Source: Bacillota bacterium (GTDB taxonomy: Bacteria; Bacillota; Clostridia; Christensenellales; Aristaeellaceae). Taken from it: 33,795 nucleotides of DNA. The notes under the pieces are model-generated. The model did not search any database. It had not been told where the DNA came from and saw nothing but the letters and a program-made list of their open reading frames with translations. The translations under genes and the position numbers were made by a program. The first letter of the stretch is position 1; each line of letters begins with the position of its first letter. The stretch lies in NCBI GenBank assembly GCA_023460055.1, contig JAEWRJ010000174.1:1-33795 (forward strand), given 5' to 3'. Shown in pieces: positions 1 to 7,465 of the stretch.

Positions 1-526
1 CACCGCCGGGCGCGTGCAGCGCCTCAAATACCTCGACCTGATAACCCAGCCGGGCCAGTTCGCCCGCCGCGCTCAGCCCGGACGGACCCGCGCCTACCAC
101 CGCTACCCGGTGCCCGTTCCAGGGGATATCGCTCTTGGGCGGCCTGTTGCGCGCCTGGTAGGTATCGGCCGCGTAGCGTTCCAGGTTGCCGATAGCGACC
201 GACTCCCCCTTGATCCGCCGCACGCAGCGCTGCTCGCACTGCTTCTCCTGCGGGCATACGCGTCCGCAGACCGCGGGCAGGGCGGTATACTTTTTGAGTT
301 CCCGGTAAGCCTCATCGTCCATTCCCCGCGCGAGGCAGCCGATAAAGCCGGGGATGTCGATGCCCACCGGGCAGCCGCCCACACAAGGCCTGTGCTTGCA
401 CTGCAGGCAGCGCTGGGCCTCCTCTTTCGACTGATCGGCGCTGTATCCCAGGCTGACTTCCACGAAATCCTTGCCCCGGGCCGCCGCGTCTCTCAGGGGC
501 ATCGCGACCCTTCCCTTATCCGCCAT
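1..526 (-). CDS. nfnB: NfnB / GltD-like NADPH oxidoreductase subunit, 3' end outside window
   Basis: Only the first 175 codons are present; the gene runs off the left edge. The N-terminus carries two Cys-rich blocks typical of the GltD/NfnB iron-sulfur domain: CLQC followed by CVGGCPVGIDIP (about residues 40-57), then VCGRVCPQ and CEQRC (about 83-99). An FAD-binding GAGPSG fingerprint follows (about 144-149). In the NfnAB transhydrogenase this subunit carries two 4Fe-4S clusters and FAD and handles NADPH and the bifurcation step. The ATG begins at the base after the upstream nfnA stop codon, so the pair is translationally linked. The same fold is often annotated as NADPH-dependent glutamate synthase small chain; the adjacent nfnA-type partner is why I prefer NfnB. 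Confidence 0.88.
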   Translation of the reverse strand, partial: MADKGRVAMPLRDAAARGKDFVEVSLGYSADQSKEEAQRCLQCKHRPCVGGCPVGIDIPGFIGCLARGMDDEAYRELKKYTALPAVCGRVCPQEKQCEQRCVRRIKGESVAIGNLERYAADTYQARNRPPKSDIPWNGHRVAVVGAGPSGLSAAGELARLGYQVEVFEALHAPGG

Positions 527-1369
527 TTACCGCGCCTCCATATCAAGCATGCGGCAGGCCTCTTCCCGTGCCCGCGCCTCAAACTCCCTGTACATGCCGC
601 CGCGCGCGATGGCCTCGTCAAAGTTAACGAGATGCCCGTCAAACTCCGGCCCGTCCACGCAGGCAAACTTCATCTGCCCGCCCACGGTGAGCCGGCAGCC
701 GCCGCACATGCCCGTACCATCCACCATGATGGCATTCATCGACACGGTGGTCTTCACGCCATACCCGCGGGTCAGCTCGCTCACGGCTTTCATCATCGGC
801 AATGGGCCGATGGCCAGCACCTCATCATAGCGCTCGCCCGCTTCCAGCCGCTCCTCCAGCGCTTTGGTCACAAAGCCTTGCTGCCCTGCGCTGCCGTCAT
901 CGGTCAAAAGCGTCACGCGGTCGCACACCGCGCTGAACTCATCCCGGAGCAGGACGGCCCCGGCATTGCGAAAGCCGATGATGCCATCCACATAGGCGCC
1001 TTCCAGCTTGAGCTGCTTGGCGGAAGGGTAGGCGATCGCGCAGCCTAGGCCGCCGCCCACAACGCATACGCGGGACAGGTTTGACAGATGGCTGGGCTCG
1101 CCCAGCGGGCCGACGAAATCATGCAGGCTGTCGCCCTCATTTAACTGATCAAGCTCCATGGTGCCGGCTCCCAGCACCTGATAAATGATGCTGACGCTGC
1201 CGCGCCGCGCGTCCGAATCCATAACCGTAAAGGGGATGCGCTTGGAGTTCTCCCCCGCCCGCAGGATGATAAACTGACCCACTTTGGCTTTTTTAGCCAC
1301 GAGCGGGGCCTCGATGTCAATGCGTACGGTGGTATTGTTCAGCCTGGTCTTGTTGATGATCTGATACAT
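527..1369 (-). CDS. nfnA: NfnA-type FAD/NAD-binding, 2Fe-2S electron transfer subunit
   Basis: 280 residues, the usual size for the ferredoxin-NADP reductase subunit alpha (sulfide/dihydroorotate dehydrogenase-like) family. An FAD-binding RIPFTVMD segment (44-51) precedes the nucleotide-binding VVGGGLGCA (103-111). The C-terminal cluster motif has Cys222, Cys225 and Cys237, with Asp217 just before; in NfnA the 2Fe-2S cluster is known to be held by three Cys and one Asp, which matches. NfnAB couples NADH, NADPH and reduced ferredoxin in anaerobes by flavin-based electron bifurcation. The ATG sits 4 bases after the capA-like stop, with a GGGGGAGAG ribosome site inside the end of that gene, so the three genes look like one operon. 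Confidence 0.9.
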   Translation of the reverse strand: MYQIINKTRLNNTTVRIDIEAPLVAKKAKVGQFIILRAGENSKRIPFTVMDSDARRGSVSIIYQVLGAGTMELDQLNEGDSLHDFVGPLGEPSHLSNLSRVCVVGGGLGCAIAYPSAKQLKLEGAYVDGIIGFRNAGAVLLRDEFSAVCDRVTLLTDDGSAGQQGFVTKALEERLEAGERYDEVLAIGPLPMMKAVSELTRGYGVKTTVSMNAIMVDGTGMCGGCRLTVGGQMKFACVDGPEFDGHLVNFDEAIARGGMYREFEARAREEACRMLDMEAR

Positions 1370-1372
1370 GCC

Positions 1373-2473
1373 CTACTCTCCCCCTCGCGGTATCTCCCGC
1401 GCCTTGACAGGCTCCTGCAGAGCGCCCTTCCCCTCTTCGTAGGGGGCCAGCTTCATCTCGCTCAAGGAGTCCACCAGGTCAATGATGGCCTGCGCCTGGG
1501 CTCCCTCCGCCAGGACGGGCTGATAGTTGTTGTACTCCTCAGCCCCTGACACATAGGCGGGCAGCAGGTTCAGCTGATGCTCGGTATAGCGCCCGCTTTC
1601 GTCAAAGCGCAGGAAAGCCTGGGCGATCATGGTGCGCCGCTCGCGTATCTTCGCGTTGCCCCCGAAGGCGAAATTGCCCAGCGAATACACGATGCTTGAC
1701 CCGTTGTAGATCTCGATACCATGCAGCACATGGGGATGGTGCCCGATCACCAGCCCGGCCCCCTGATCGACCAGGAAACGGGCAAACCGCTGGATGCTCC
1801 TGTTTGGCCCGGGTCCGTACTCCTCCCCGCCGTGCATAACGCCGACAATGAAGGCGCAGCCGGCCTCCCGCAGCTGCTCAAAGCTTTTGATCAGCATATC
1901 CGGGCGGCGGGCGTAGTAGGTGATGTTCGCGCCCGTGAAGCCTATCTTAACGCCGTTTTTTTCGTAGATCCAGGTCTTGATGCCCTCATCGGTCACCGCA
2001 AACCAATGCTGCTCGGCCGATTCCAGCGCCTTCACGGTGCTGCGGTAGCCCTGTATGCCGTAATCGAAGGTATGGTTGTTACCCAGGAAGCTCAGCTCGA
2101 TACTTGATTGACTGATGATCTCGGTATACGCAGTCGGCCCTCGGAAATTATAGGTCTTTTCGACGCGGTTGTACGTGCTGTCGTACAGCACGCCCTCCAG
2201 GTTGATGACGGTCAGGTCGTCATTTTCAAAGACCTCCCGCACCTTCTCAAAGGGATAGCCGTAGCCCTCCCGCGCGATGTAGCCTTGAAATGAGTAGTCC
2301 TTGTTTTGCAGCCTGTCTTCACCGCCCAGGGTGCAGTCACCCGTAAAGCTGATCAGGATCTCCGTCCCGGCATTCACTTCCTCAGGCCGTCCGGTGAAAG
2401 GCAGGAAAAGCATGCTCAGCAGGCAAAGCCCCGCCAGACAACAGCTCATCCCCTTGCCAGTTCTCTCTTTCAT
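1373..2473 (-). CDS. CapA-family (PGA_cap) exported protein
   Basis: 366 residues from the chosen ATG. A longer reading would begin at a GTG 12 bases upstream, but that GTG overlaps the GAGG ribosome site that serves this ATG with 6-base spacing. A hydrophobic signal segment lies at about residues 9-27. Family motifs appear in order: FTGDCTLGG (about 43-51), NLEG, GNNHTFDYG, a MHGGEEY segment, GHHPHVLHG and SLGNFAFGG. This is the CapA/PgsA poly-gamma-glutamate synthesis fold, related to metallophosphoesterases, and it is expected outside the membrane. Many clostridial members sit in genomes with no capsule operon, and no pgsB or pgsC is nearby, so a role in poly-gamma-glutamate is not shown. 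It leads the operon with nfnAB. Confidence 0.87.
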   Translation of the reverse strand: MKERTGKGMSCCLAGLCLLSMLFLPFTGRPEEVNAGTEILISFTGDCTLGGEDRLQNKDYSFQGYIAREGYGYPFEKVREVFENDDLTVINLEGVLYDSTYNRVEKTYNFRGPTAYTEIISQSSIELSFLGNNHTFDYGIQGYRSTVKALESAEQHWFAVTDEGIKTWIYEKNGVKIGFTGANITYYARRPDMLIKSFEQLREAGCAFIVGVMHGGEEYGPGPNRSIQRFARFLVDQGAGLVIGHHPHVLHGIEIYNGSSIVYSLGNFAFGGNAKIRERRTMIAQAFLRFDESGRYTEHQLNLLPAYVSGAEEYNNYQPVLAEGAQAQAIIDLVDSLSEMKLAPYEEGKGALQEPVKAREIPRGGE

Positions 2474-2505
2474 CCCATTCCTCACAGTTTATTTCATCGG
2501 AAATC

Positions 2506-2534
2506 ATCCTATCAAGCGCAGGGTGGCTTGTCAA
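2506..2534 (-). promoter_or_regulatory. Predicted sigma-A promoter for capA-nfnAB
   Basis: Read on the minus strand, TTGACA (2534-2529) is followed by a 17-base spacer and TAGGAT (2511-2506). It lies about 33 bases upstream of the CapA-like ATG. It is divergent from the T-box promoter, about 60 bases away. Confidence 0.65.
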
Positions 2535-2596
2535 TGAAATGAATTGAAGCGTCCGCATCCCCCCTTGCACTTGAAATGTTTTTCACCGGGTCTCCC

Positions 2597-2625
2597 TTGA
2601 CAGGGCGATTCTCACCCCTTACAAT
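2597..2625 (+). promoter_or_regulatory. Predicted sigma-A promoter of the T-box leader
   Basis: TTGACA (2597-2602), a 17-base spacer and TACAAT (2620-2625). Transcription would start around 2632, just before the first T-box stem. Confidence 0.8.
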
Positions 2626-2640
2626 ACCCACAACAACCAG

Positions 2641-2892
2641 CGATGGAGCGAAGTAACCGGAAGGCAGTCAGCAAAGAGAGCCGCGGGCGGTGCAAAGCGG
2701 TCTGAGGGCATCCGGCGAATGGACTCCTGAGGGCAGAACCGAACACTTCAGGTTAGTAGGTTTTGACGGGATCCGCACCCGTTATCATGGCGGCGCATAT
2801 GATGGTATGCGGATAATGAGGGCCGTATGGCCGAATTGAGTGGTACCGCGATTAACAACCGCCTCAAGCAAGTGCTTGGGGCGTTTTCATTT
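2641..2892 (+). promoter_or_regulatory. T-box riboswitch, tryptophan specifier (TGG)
   Basis: The stem I specifier loop can be drawn by hand. The lower helix is GGAG (2645-2648) with CTCC (2724-2727), and the upper helix is CCGGA (2657-2661) with TCCGG (2711-2715). Between them lie AGTA (2652-2655) on one side and GAA-TGG-A (2717-2723) on the other, placing the specifier at 2720-2722 as TGG (Trp). The distal AGAGAG...GGTG elements lie at 2675-2692. The T-box itself, GAGTGGTACCGCG, is at 2838-2850. The antiterminator forms between TTGAG (2836-2840) and CTCAA (2863-2867), competing with the terminator at 2860-2883. Uncharged tRNA-Trp should therefore switch on the downstream transporter. Confidence 0.93.
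2860..2892 (+). terminator. Intrinsic terminator of the T-box
   Basis: CGCC (2860-2863) pairs with GGCG (2880-2883) and CAAGC (2865-2869) with GCTTG (2874-2878), followed by TTTTCATTT. Its 5' arm overlaps the antiterminator arm, as expected for a transcription-control T-box. Confidence 0.9.
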
Positions 2893-2908
2893 GAAAGGGG
2901 GTGATCGG

Positions 2909-2992
2909 ATGTGCAAGGTTGATGGGTTTGCACGCTTCTGGCGCATGACCCGCAGGCACTTCAATCACCCGGGAAAAGGATCTCATATTTGA
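2909..2992 (+). CDS. 27-residue leader ORF between T-box terminator and trpX
   Basis: ATG to TGA encodes 27 residues rich in basic and aromatic amino acids, with a single Trp at codon 11 (RFWRM). The ribosome site AAAGGGGGTGATC (2894-2906) pairs with the 16S rRNA 3' end over 13 bases, with one G-U pair, and ends at ideal spacing from the ATG. Its stop codon runs straight into the trpX ribosome site (AAAAGGAGA, 2992-3000), so translation of this ORF could couple to trpX. It lies downstream of the terminator and is made only when the T-box reads through. I do not recognise the peptide. It could be a regulatory leader, a small protein, or an incidental ORF with an unusually good start site. Confidence 0.6.
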   Translation: MCKVDGFARFWRMTRRHFNHPGKGSHI

Positions 2993-3007
2993 AAAGGAGA
3001 TATCAAC

Positions 3008-3991
3008 ATGAAACGCAGCATCATCAGGCGCGCCGCCGCCGTCATTCTCAGCCTGGTCATCCTTTCCGCCCTCAGCTCCTCCCTGGCCGAGCAGAAGACT
3101 TTCACCATCGGCATCGCCCAGTTCGCGGTGCACGGTTCGCTGGATAACTGCCGTATAGGCTTTATCGAGGGCCTCAAGGCGGCAGGCTTTGAAGAAGGAA
3201 AAAACGTCACCTTTGACTACCAGAACGCTCAGGCCGATATGGGCATCGCCGCGGATATCGCCAATAAGTTTGTCGATAACCGCTATAACATGATCGTCGC
3301 CATCGCCACCCCCATGGCCGCGGTCAGCCTCAGCACGGCGGACGGCAAGATCCCTGTAATCTACACAGCGGTCTCTGCCCCCATAGAATCCGGCATGGCG
3401 GATGAAAACAGGCTTGGCCTTGGCAACACCACAGGCACCAGCGATCAGCTGCCTGTGCGCCAGCAGCTGGAAACCATACGCGCTATTCAGCCCGATGCCA
3501 AGGTAATCGGTATCCTCTACACTCTGTCAGAAACCAACTCCGCCTCCCAGCTGGCAGCTTACGAAAAACTGGCGCCGGAATTCGGTTTCACCATTGAGTC
3601 ATCTGGCATCTCCGCCGGATCGGATATCGCCCTGGCCCTGCCCGGCCTGCTCACCAAAGTTGATCTGCTCACGATGCTAACCGACAACACCGTGGTGCAG
3701 TACCTGGACACAGTGCTTGATAAGACCGATACCGCGGGAATCCCCGTCTACGGCAGTGAGATCGAGCAGGTGATGCGCGGCTGCGTCGCGGCGCAGGGGC
3801 TTGATTACACAGCCCTTGGCCGCCAGACAGGCGCCATGGCCGCCCGCGTACTCAATGGCGAAGCCGCCGACAGCATCCCCTTTGAGCTGATCGAGGAAAG
3901 CGCCCTCTACTTCAACAGCAAGGCGCTGGAAGCCATGGGCCTCACCCTGCCCGAAGAACTGGCCAATACTGGCACCGATGTCGCCCAATAA
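3008..3991 (+). CDS. trpX: ABC transporter substrate-binding protein, tryptophan (TrpX-like)
   Basis: 327 residues of the ABC_sub_bind family (PF04392). The mature part opens with TIGIAQFAVHGSLD, then a GFIEGLKAAGF segment and a DYQNAQAD segment, all characteristic of this family. A signal peptide spans about residues 1-27 with an SLA cleavage site. There is no lipobox cysteine, which is odd for a binding protein in a single-membrane cell, where most are lipoproteins. The start is fixed by AAGGAGA eight bases upstream. It is followed by a permease and an ATPase gene. Tryptophan as the ligand is inferred from the TGG T-box specifier and from known TrpXYZ systems, not from the binding pocket. 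Confidence 0.88.
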   Translation: MKRSIIRRAAAVILSLVILSALSSSLAEQKTFTIGIAQFAVHGSLDNCRIGFIEGLKAAGFEEGKNVTFDYQNAQADMGIAADIANKFVDNRYNMIVAIATPMAAVSLSTADGKIPVIYTAVSAPIESGMADENRLGLGNTTGTSDQLPVRQQLETIRAIQPDAKVIGILYTLSETNSASQLAAYEKLAPEFGFTIESSGISAGSDIALALPGLLTKVDLLTMLTDNTVVQYLDTVLDKTDTAGIPVYGSEIEQVMRGCVAAQGLDYTALGRQTGAMAARVLNGEAADSIPFELIEESALYFNSKALEAMGLTLPEELANTGTDVAQ

Positions 3992-4012
3992 TACCAAAGG
4001 AACTTAACACTG

Positions 4013-4903
4013 ATGTTCACCGCATTCATCGCCACGCTGCCCAGCACGCTTGAACAGGGCCTCATCTACGCCATCCTGGCGCTGGGCATCATGCTGACCT
4101 ACTCTATCCTCGACTTTCCCGACTTAACGGTGGACGGCTCCTTCCCCCTGGGGGGAGCCGTCACCCTCACCCTGCTGCAGGCGGGGCAGGGGCCGGTCAC
4201 GGCCCTTTTGGCGTCCCTGGCGGCAGGCGCGCTGGCGGGGCTGTGCACAGGGCTGATCCACGTGAAGCTCAAGGTGAGGGCGCTGTTTTCCGGCATCATC
4301 ATGATGACGGCGCTGTACTCGGTCAACCTGCGCATCACAGGCGGGCAGGCGCTGCTGACCCTGCCCCGCACCGCCGTTACCCTCTTTCGCAACAACCCGG
4401 TCGTAAACGCGCTGCCCGAGGGGCTGAGTCTCTTGATCATCGTGGCCGCCCTGGTAATTCTATTAAAGCTGCTGCTTGACAGCTACCTCAAGACCCGCGC
4501 CGGCTTCCTGCTGCGCGCTGTGGGGGATAATGAGGCCGTAGTCACCTCGCTTGCCCGCGACAAGGGCAACGTGAAGATTGTCGGCCTGGTGCTGGCAAAC
4601 GCTCTGGTCGCCCTGTCGGGCGCCGTGCTGTGCCAATCCCAGCGCATGTTTGAGGTCAGCATGGGCACGGGCGCCATGGTCATGGGCCTGGCCTCCGTGA
4701 TTATCGGCGTCAACCTGCTGCGCCGGCTTGAATGGGTGAAGCAGACCAGCGCCGTGATCACAGGCGCTATCCTCTACCGCCTGAGCGTCGCGTTCGCCAT
4801 CAGCATGGGCCTGGCCCCGATGGATATGAAGCTCATTACGGCCGCCCTCTTCCTGGGTATACTGGCAGCGGGCAACCTGAAAAAGGAGAAGAAGCATGCT
4901 TGA
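4013..4903 (+). CDS. trpY: ABC transporter permease (TrpY-like)
   Basis: 296 residues of the branched-chain amino acid/sugar permease family (BPD_transp_2, PF02653), in the subgroup that partners PF04392 binding proteins. The sequence is almost entirely hydrophobic, with roughly eight membrane segments. It has the family signature near the N-terminus (YAILALGIMLTYSILDFPDL, with TVDGSF following) and a cytoplasmic loop, GFLLRAVGDNEAVV, that normally contacts the ATPase. It starts 21 bases after trpX behind AAAGGAA. The end overlaps the ATPase start by 8 bases, and the ATPase ribosome site lies inside this gene, so the two are translated together. It would form the membrane channel of the predicted tryptophan importer. 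Confidence 0.88.
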   Translation: MFTAFIATLPSTLEQGLIYAILALGIMLTYSILDFPDLTVDGSFPLGGAVTLTLLQAGQGPVTALLASLAAGALAGLCTGLIHVKLKVRALFSGIIMMTALYSVNLRITGGQALLTLPRTAVTLFRNNPVVNALPEGLSLLIIVAALVILLKLLLDSYLKTRAGFLLRAVGDNEAVVTSLARDKGNVKIVGLVLANALVALSGAVLCQSQRMFEVSMGTGAMVMGLASVIIGVNLLRRLEWVKQTSAVITGAILYRLSVAFAISMGLAPMDMKLITAALFLGILAAGNLKKEKKHA

Positions 4904-5669
4904 GCTGCGCGGCATCTCCAAGACCTATAACCCGGGCACCGTGCGCGAGCTGGCGCTGCTGCGCGGCTTCAGCCTCAAAGTGGAAGCGGGGGAGTTTATC
5001 TCCGTCGTCGGCTCCAACGGCTCCGGCAAAACCTCCCTGCTCAACCTGATCTGCGGATCCATGCCGCCCGACGCGGGGCAGATCCTGCTGGACGGGGAGG
5101 ATATCACCCGCCAGAAGGAAGCCGCCCGCTGCCGCCGCATCGCCCGCATCTACCAGAACCCGGCGATGGGCACCTGCGCCAACATGAGCATCGCCGAAAA
5201 CATGGCCCTGGCCGAATGCAAGTTCAAGCGCATGAACCTTATGCCCGCGCTCAACAAAGCCCGCGTTCCCGCCTGGAAGAAGATGCTGGGCGAGCTGGGC
5301 ATGGGGCTGGAAAACATGATGAACGCGCGGGCCGGCAGCCTGTCCGGCGGCCAGCGCCAGGCCCTCTCAATGGCCATGAGCCGTCTGTGCCCCTCGGATT
5401 TCCTGATCCTGGACGAGCACACCGCCGCCCTTGACCCCAACGCCGCCGACATGATCATGGAGATGACCGACCGCATGGTGCGCGAGCAGAAGCTGACCGC
5501 CATCATGGTCACCCACAACCTGCGCTACGCCCTGAAGTACGGCAGCCGCCTGATCATGATGCATCAGGGTGGCATCGAAATGGATGTGCAGGGTGAGGAA
5601 AAGAAGAACCTGCCCATGGAACAGCTGCTGAAGAAGTTTAACGACATCAGCATTGAGTGCGGGAATTAA
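4896..5669 (+). CDS. trpZ: ABC transporter ATP-binding protein (TrpZ-like)
   Basis: 257 residues with all the ATPase motifs of the ABC superfamily: Walker A GSNGSGKT (39-46), signature LSGGQRQ (about 150), Walker B FLILDEH with the D-loop shortly after, and the switch histidine in VTHN. It lies on the cytoplasmic side and drives the importer formed with the two upstream genes. The ATG overlaps the permease end and is preceded by AAAAGGAG. The binding protein, permease and ATPase order under one T-box is the classic TrpXYZ arrangement. No terminator is obvious after the stop; the next 150 bases hold an inverted-repeat cluster. Confidence 0.9.
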   Translation: MLELRGISKTYNPGTVRELALLRGFSLKVEAGEFISVVGSNGSGKTSLLNLICGSMPPDAGQILLDGEDITRQKEAARCRRIARIYQNPAMGTCANMSIAENMALAECKFKRMNLMPALNKARVPAWKKMLGELGMGLENMMNARAGSLSGGQRQALSMAMSRLCPSDFLILDEHTAALDPNAADMIMEMTDRMVREQKLTAIMVTHNLRYALKYGSRLIMMHQGGIEMDVQGEEKKNLPMEQLLKKFNDISIECGN

Positions 5670-5683
5670 GGGATGACAGAATA

Positions 5684-5806
5684 GGGAAGCAATAGGGGGC
5701 GTTTGGGGAAGCGCGGCCTGCGGCCGCGGGAAGCGATAGGGGTTTACGGGTCCCCGTCCCCCACTGCTTTTCCATTGCTTCCCAACCGTAGCCCCCATCG
5801 CTTCCC
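5684..5806 (+). repeat. Cluster of direct and inverted GGGAAGCRATRGGGG repeats
   Basis: Two direct copies start at 5684 (GGGAAGCAATAGGGGGC) and 5728 (GGGAAGCGATAGGGG). Their inverted counterparts are at 5772-5784 (CCATTGCTTCCCA) and 5786-5806 (matching the second copy through a TTACGG/CCGTAG tail). The order A-B-A'-B' means A can pair with A' or B with B' but not both at once. A perfect GC hairpin lies between them, CGCGGCC-TGC-GGCCGCG (5712-5728). There is no gene in this stretch, which ends just before the ribosome site of the next gene. Confidence 0.75.
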
Positions 5807-5825
5807 TCGCAAAAAAGGAGTTCGC

Positions 5826-7415
5826 TTGATCAGACTAAACAACATTTTCATCCCTCTGGATGGCGGCGATGAGGCAGCCCTGCAGGCCGCCCGCCGTCTT
5901 TTGCGCCTTCCGGATGACAGCAAGGTCCCGCTTCGCATCGCGAAGAAAAGCGTGGACGCGCGGGATAAATCAAAATTGCGCTTTGTCTACGCAGTGGACG
6001 CCGGCATAGGCGGAAACGAAGAAGCCCTGATTGCGCGGCTGAAGCTGAAGGACGCGGCGGTGATCAAGCCGGGTGAGCAGCTGTCGCCCCCTCAAAAGGA
6101 ATCGGCCCTTTCCCCCGTGGTCGTCGGCCTTGGGCCTTGCGGCCTGTTTGCAGCGCTCTATCTGGCGCGTGCTGGGCTGAAGCCCCTGGTGCTGGAGCGG
6201 GGCGAGCCTATTATCGAGCGAGCCCGCAGCGTCAACGCCCTGTTTTCAAAGGGTATCCTGAACCCCCAGAGCAACATACAGTTCGGCGAAGGCGGCGCGG
6301 GTACCTTCTCGGATGGCAAGCTGACCACCGGCATCAAGGATCCCTTCTGCCGCCAGGTGCTGGAGATCTTTGCAAGTCATGGCGCGCCGGAGGACATCCT
6401 CTACCTGGCCCGCCCGCACATCGGCACCGACCGCCTGCCGGGCGTGGTATCTTCCATCAGGAGAGAAATCGAAAGCCTCGGGGGTACGGTACTGTTTGGG
6501 GCAAAGCTTGAAGGCATCCGGACAAGATCAAACCGGCTGACCGGCATCGTTTACAGCCATCAGGGGAAGACCCTGGAGAGTGCAGCCCACCGGCTGATCC
6601 TGGCCCTGGGCCACAGCGCGCGCGACACGCAGGAGATGCTTTACAAGGTAGGCCTTCATATGCAGCAAAAGCCCTTCTCCATCGGCCTGCGGCTGGAGCA
6701 GAAGCAATCGGTGATCGACAAGGCCCAGTACGGCCTGTCGGCGGGACATGAGAACCTGCCCGCTGCCGAGTACCATTTGAGCCACCGCCTGTCAAACGGT
6801 CGCGGGGCCTATACCTTCTGCATGTGCCCGGGCGGCAAGGTGGTCAACGCGTCCAGCGAGCCCGGCTTATTGTGTGTCAACGGCATGAGCCCCTACCGCC
6901 GTGACCAGGAGAACGCCAACGCCGCCATCCTGGTGGATGTGCGGCCAGAAGATTTCGACGGCGATGACCCCCTGGCCGGCCACCGCTTCCAGCGGCACTG
7001 GGAGCGCAAAGCTTTCGAGCTGGGCGGGCATAACTGGCGCGCCCCGGCACAGCTGGCGGAAGACTTCATCGCCGGCCGCGCCTCAGCGAAACTTGGTGAT
7101 GTGCGCCCCACCGTGCTGCCCGGCGTCACCCTTTGTGATCTGCGGGAGGCCCTCCCCCCCTTTGTGCATGAGGGCATCCGCGAGGCCCTGCTGGCCTTCG
7201 GCGGCAAGCTGCGCGGCTTTTATGACAACGGCGCGGTGCTGACCGCTATCGAGGCCCGTTCCTCCTCCCCCTTGCGCGTGACGCGGGACGAGCGGGGGGA
7301 GGGCAGCATCGCGGGCGTCTATCCCGCGGGCGAGGGTGCCGGCATGGCCGGGGGCATCATGTCCTCAGCCGTCGATGGGCTGAGGGCCGCGCAGAAGCTG
7401 GCGGAGAGTTTGTAG
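5826..7415 (+). CDS. FAD-dependent dehydrogenase, COG2509 type
   Basis: 529 residues from a TTG start, chosen because AAAAAAGGAG ends 5 bases before it and the product then begins MIRLNNIFIPLD, a normal family start. Earlier in-frame codons run through the repeat cluster and are unlikely to be translated. A small N-terminal domain (about 1-90) is followed by the FAD-binding VVGLGPCGLFAA (about 99-110), an ERGEPI segment, the QFGEGGAGTFSDGKL block that marks this family, and a C-terminal EGAGMAGGI flavin segment. These are soluble flavoproteins of unproven function, conserved across Clostridia. The GH27 gene starts 50 bases downstream on the same strand. Confidence 0.85.
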   Translation: MIRLNNIFIPLDGGDEAALQAARRLLRLPDDSKVPLRIAKKSVDARDKSKLRFVYAVDAGIGGNEEALIARLKLKDAAVIKPGEQLSPPQKESALSPVVVGLGPCGLFAALYLARAGLKPLVLERGEPIIERARSVNALFSKGILNPQSNIQFGEGGAGTFSDGKLTTGIKDPFCRQVLEIFASHGAPEDILYLARPHIGTDRLPGVVSSIRREIESLGGTVLFGAKLEGIRTRSNRLTGIVYSHQGKTLESAAHRLILALGHSARDTQEMLYKVGLHMQQKPFSIGLRLEQKQSVIDKAQYGLSAGHENLPAAEYHLSHRLSNGRGAYTFCMCPGGKVVNASSEPGLLCVNGMSPYRRDQENANAAILVDVRPEDFDGDDPLAGHRFQRHWERKAFELGGHNWRAPAQLAEDFIAGRASAKLGDVRPTVLPGVTLCDLREALPPFVHEGIREALLAFGGKLRGFYDNGAVLTAIEARSSSPLRVTRDERGEGSIAGVYPAGEGAGMAGGIMSSAVDGLRAAQKLAESL

Positions 7416-7465
7416 TTTCTCGAAAATCAAACCATGATGATGCAGTCAAAGGAGCATGCCGCACT

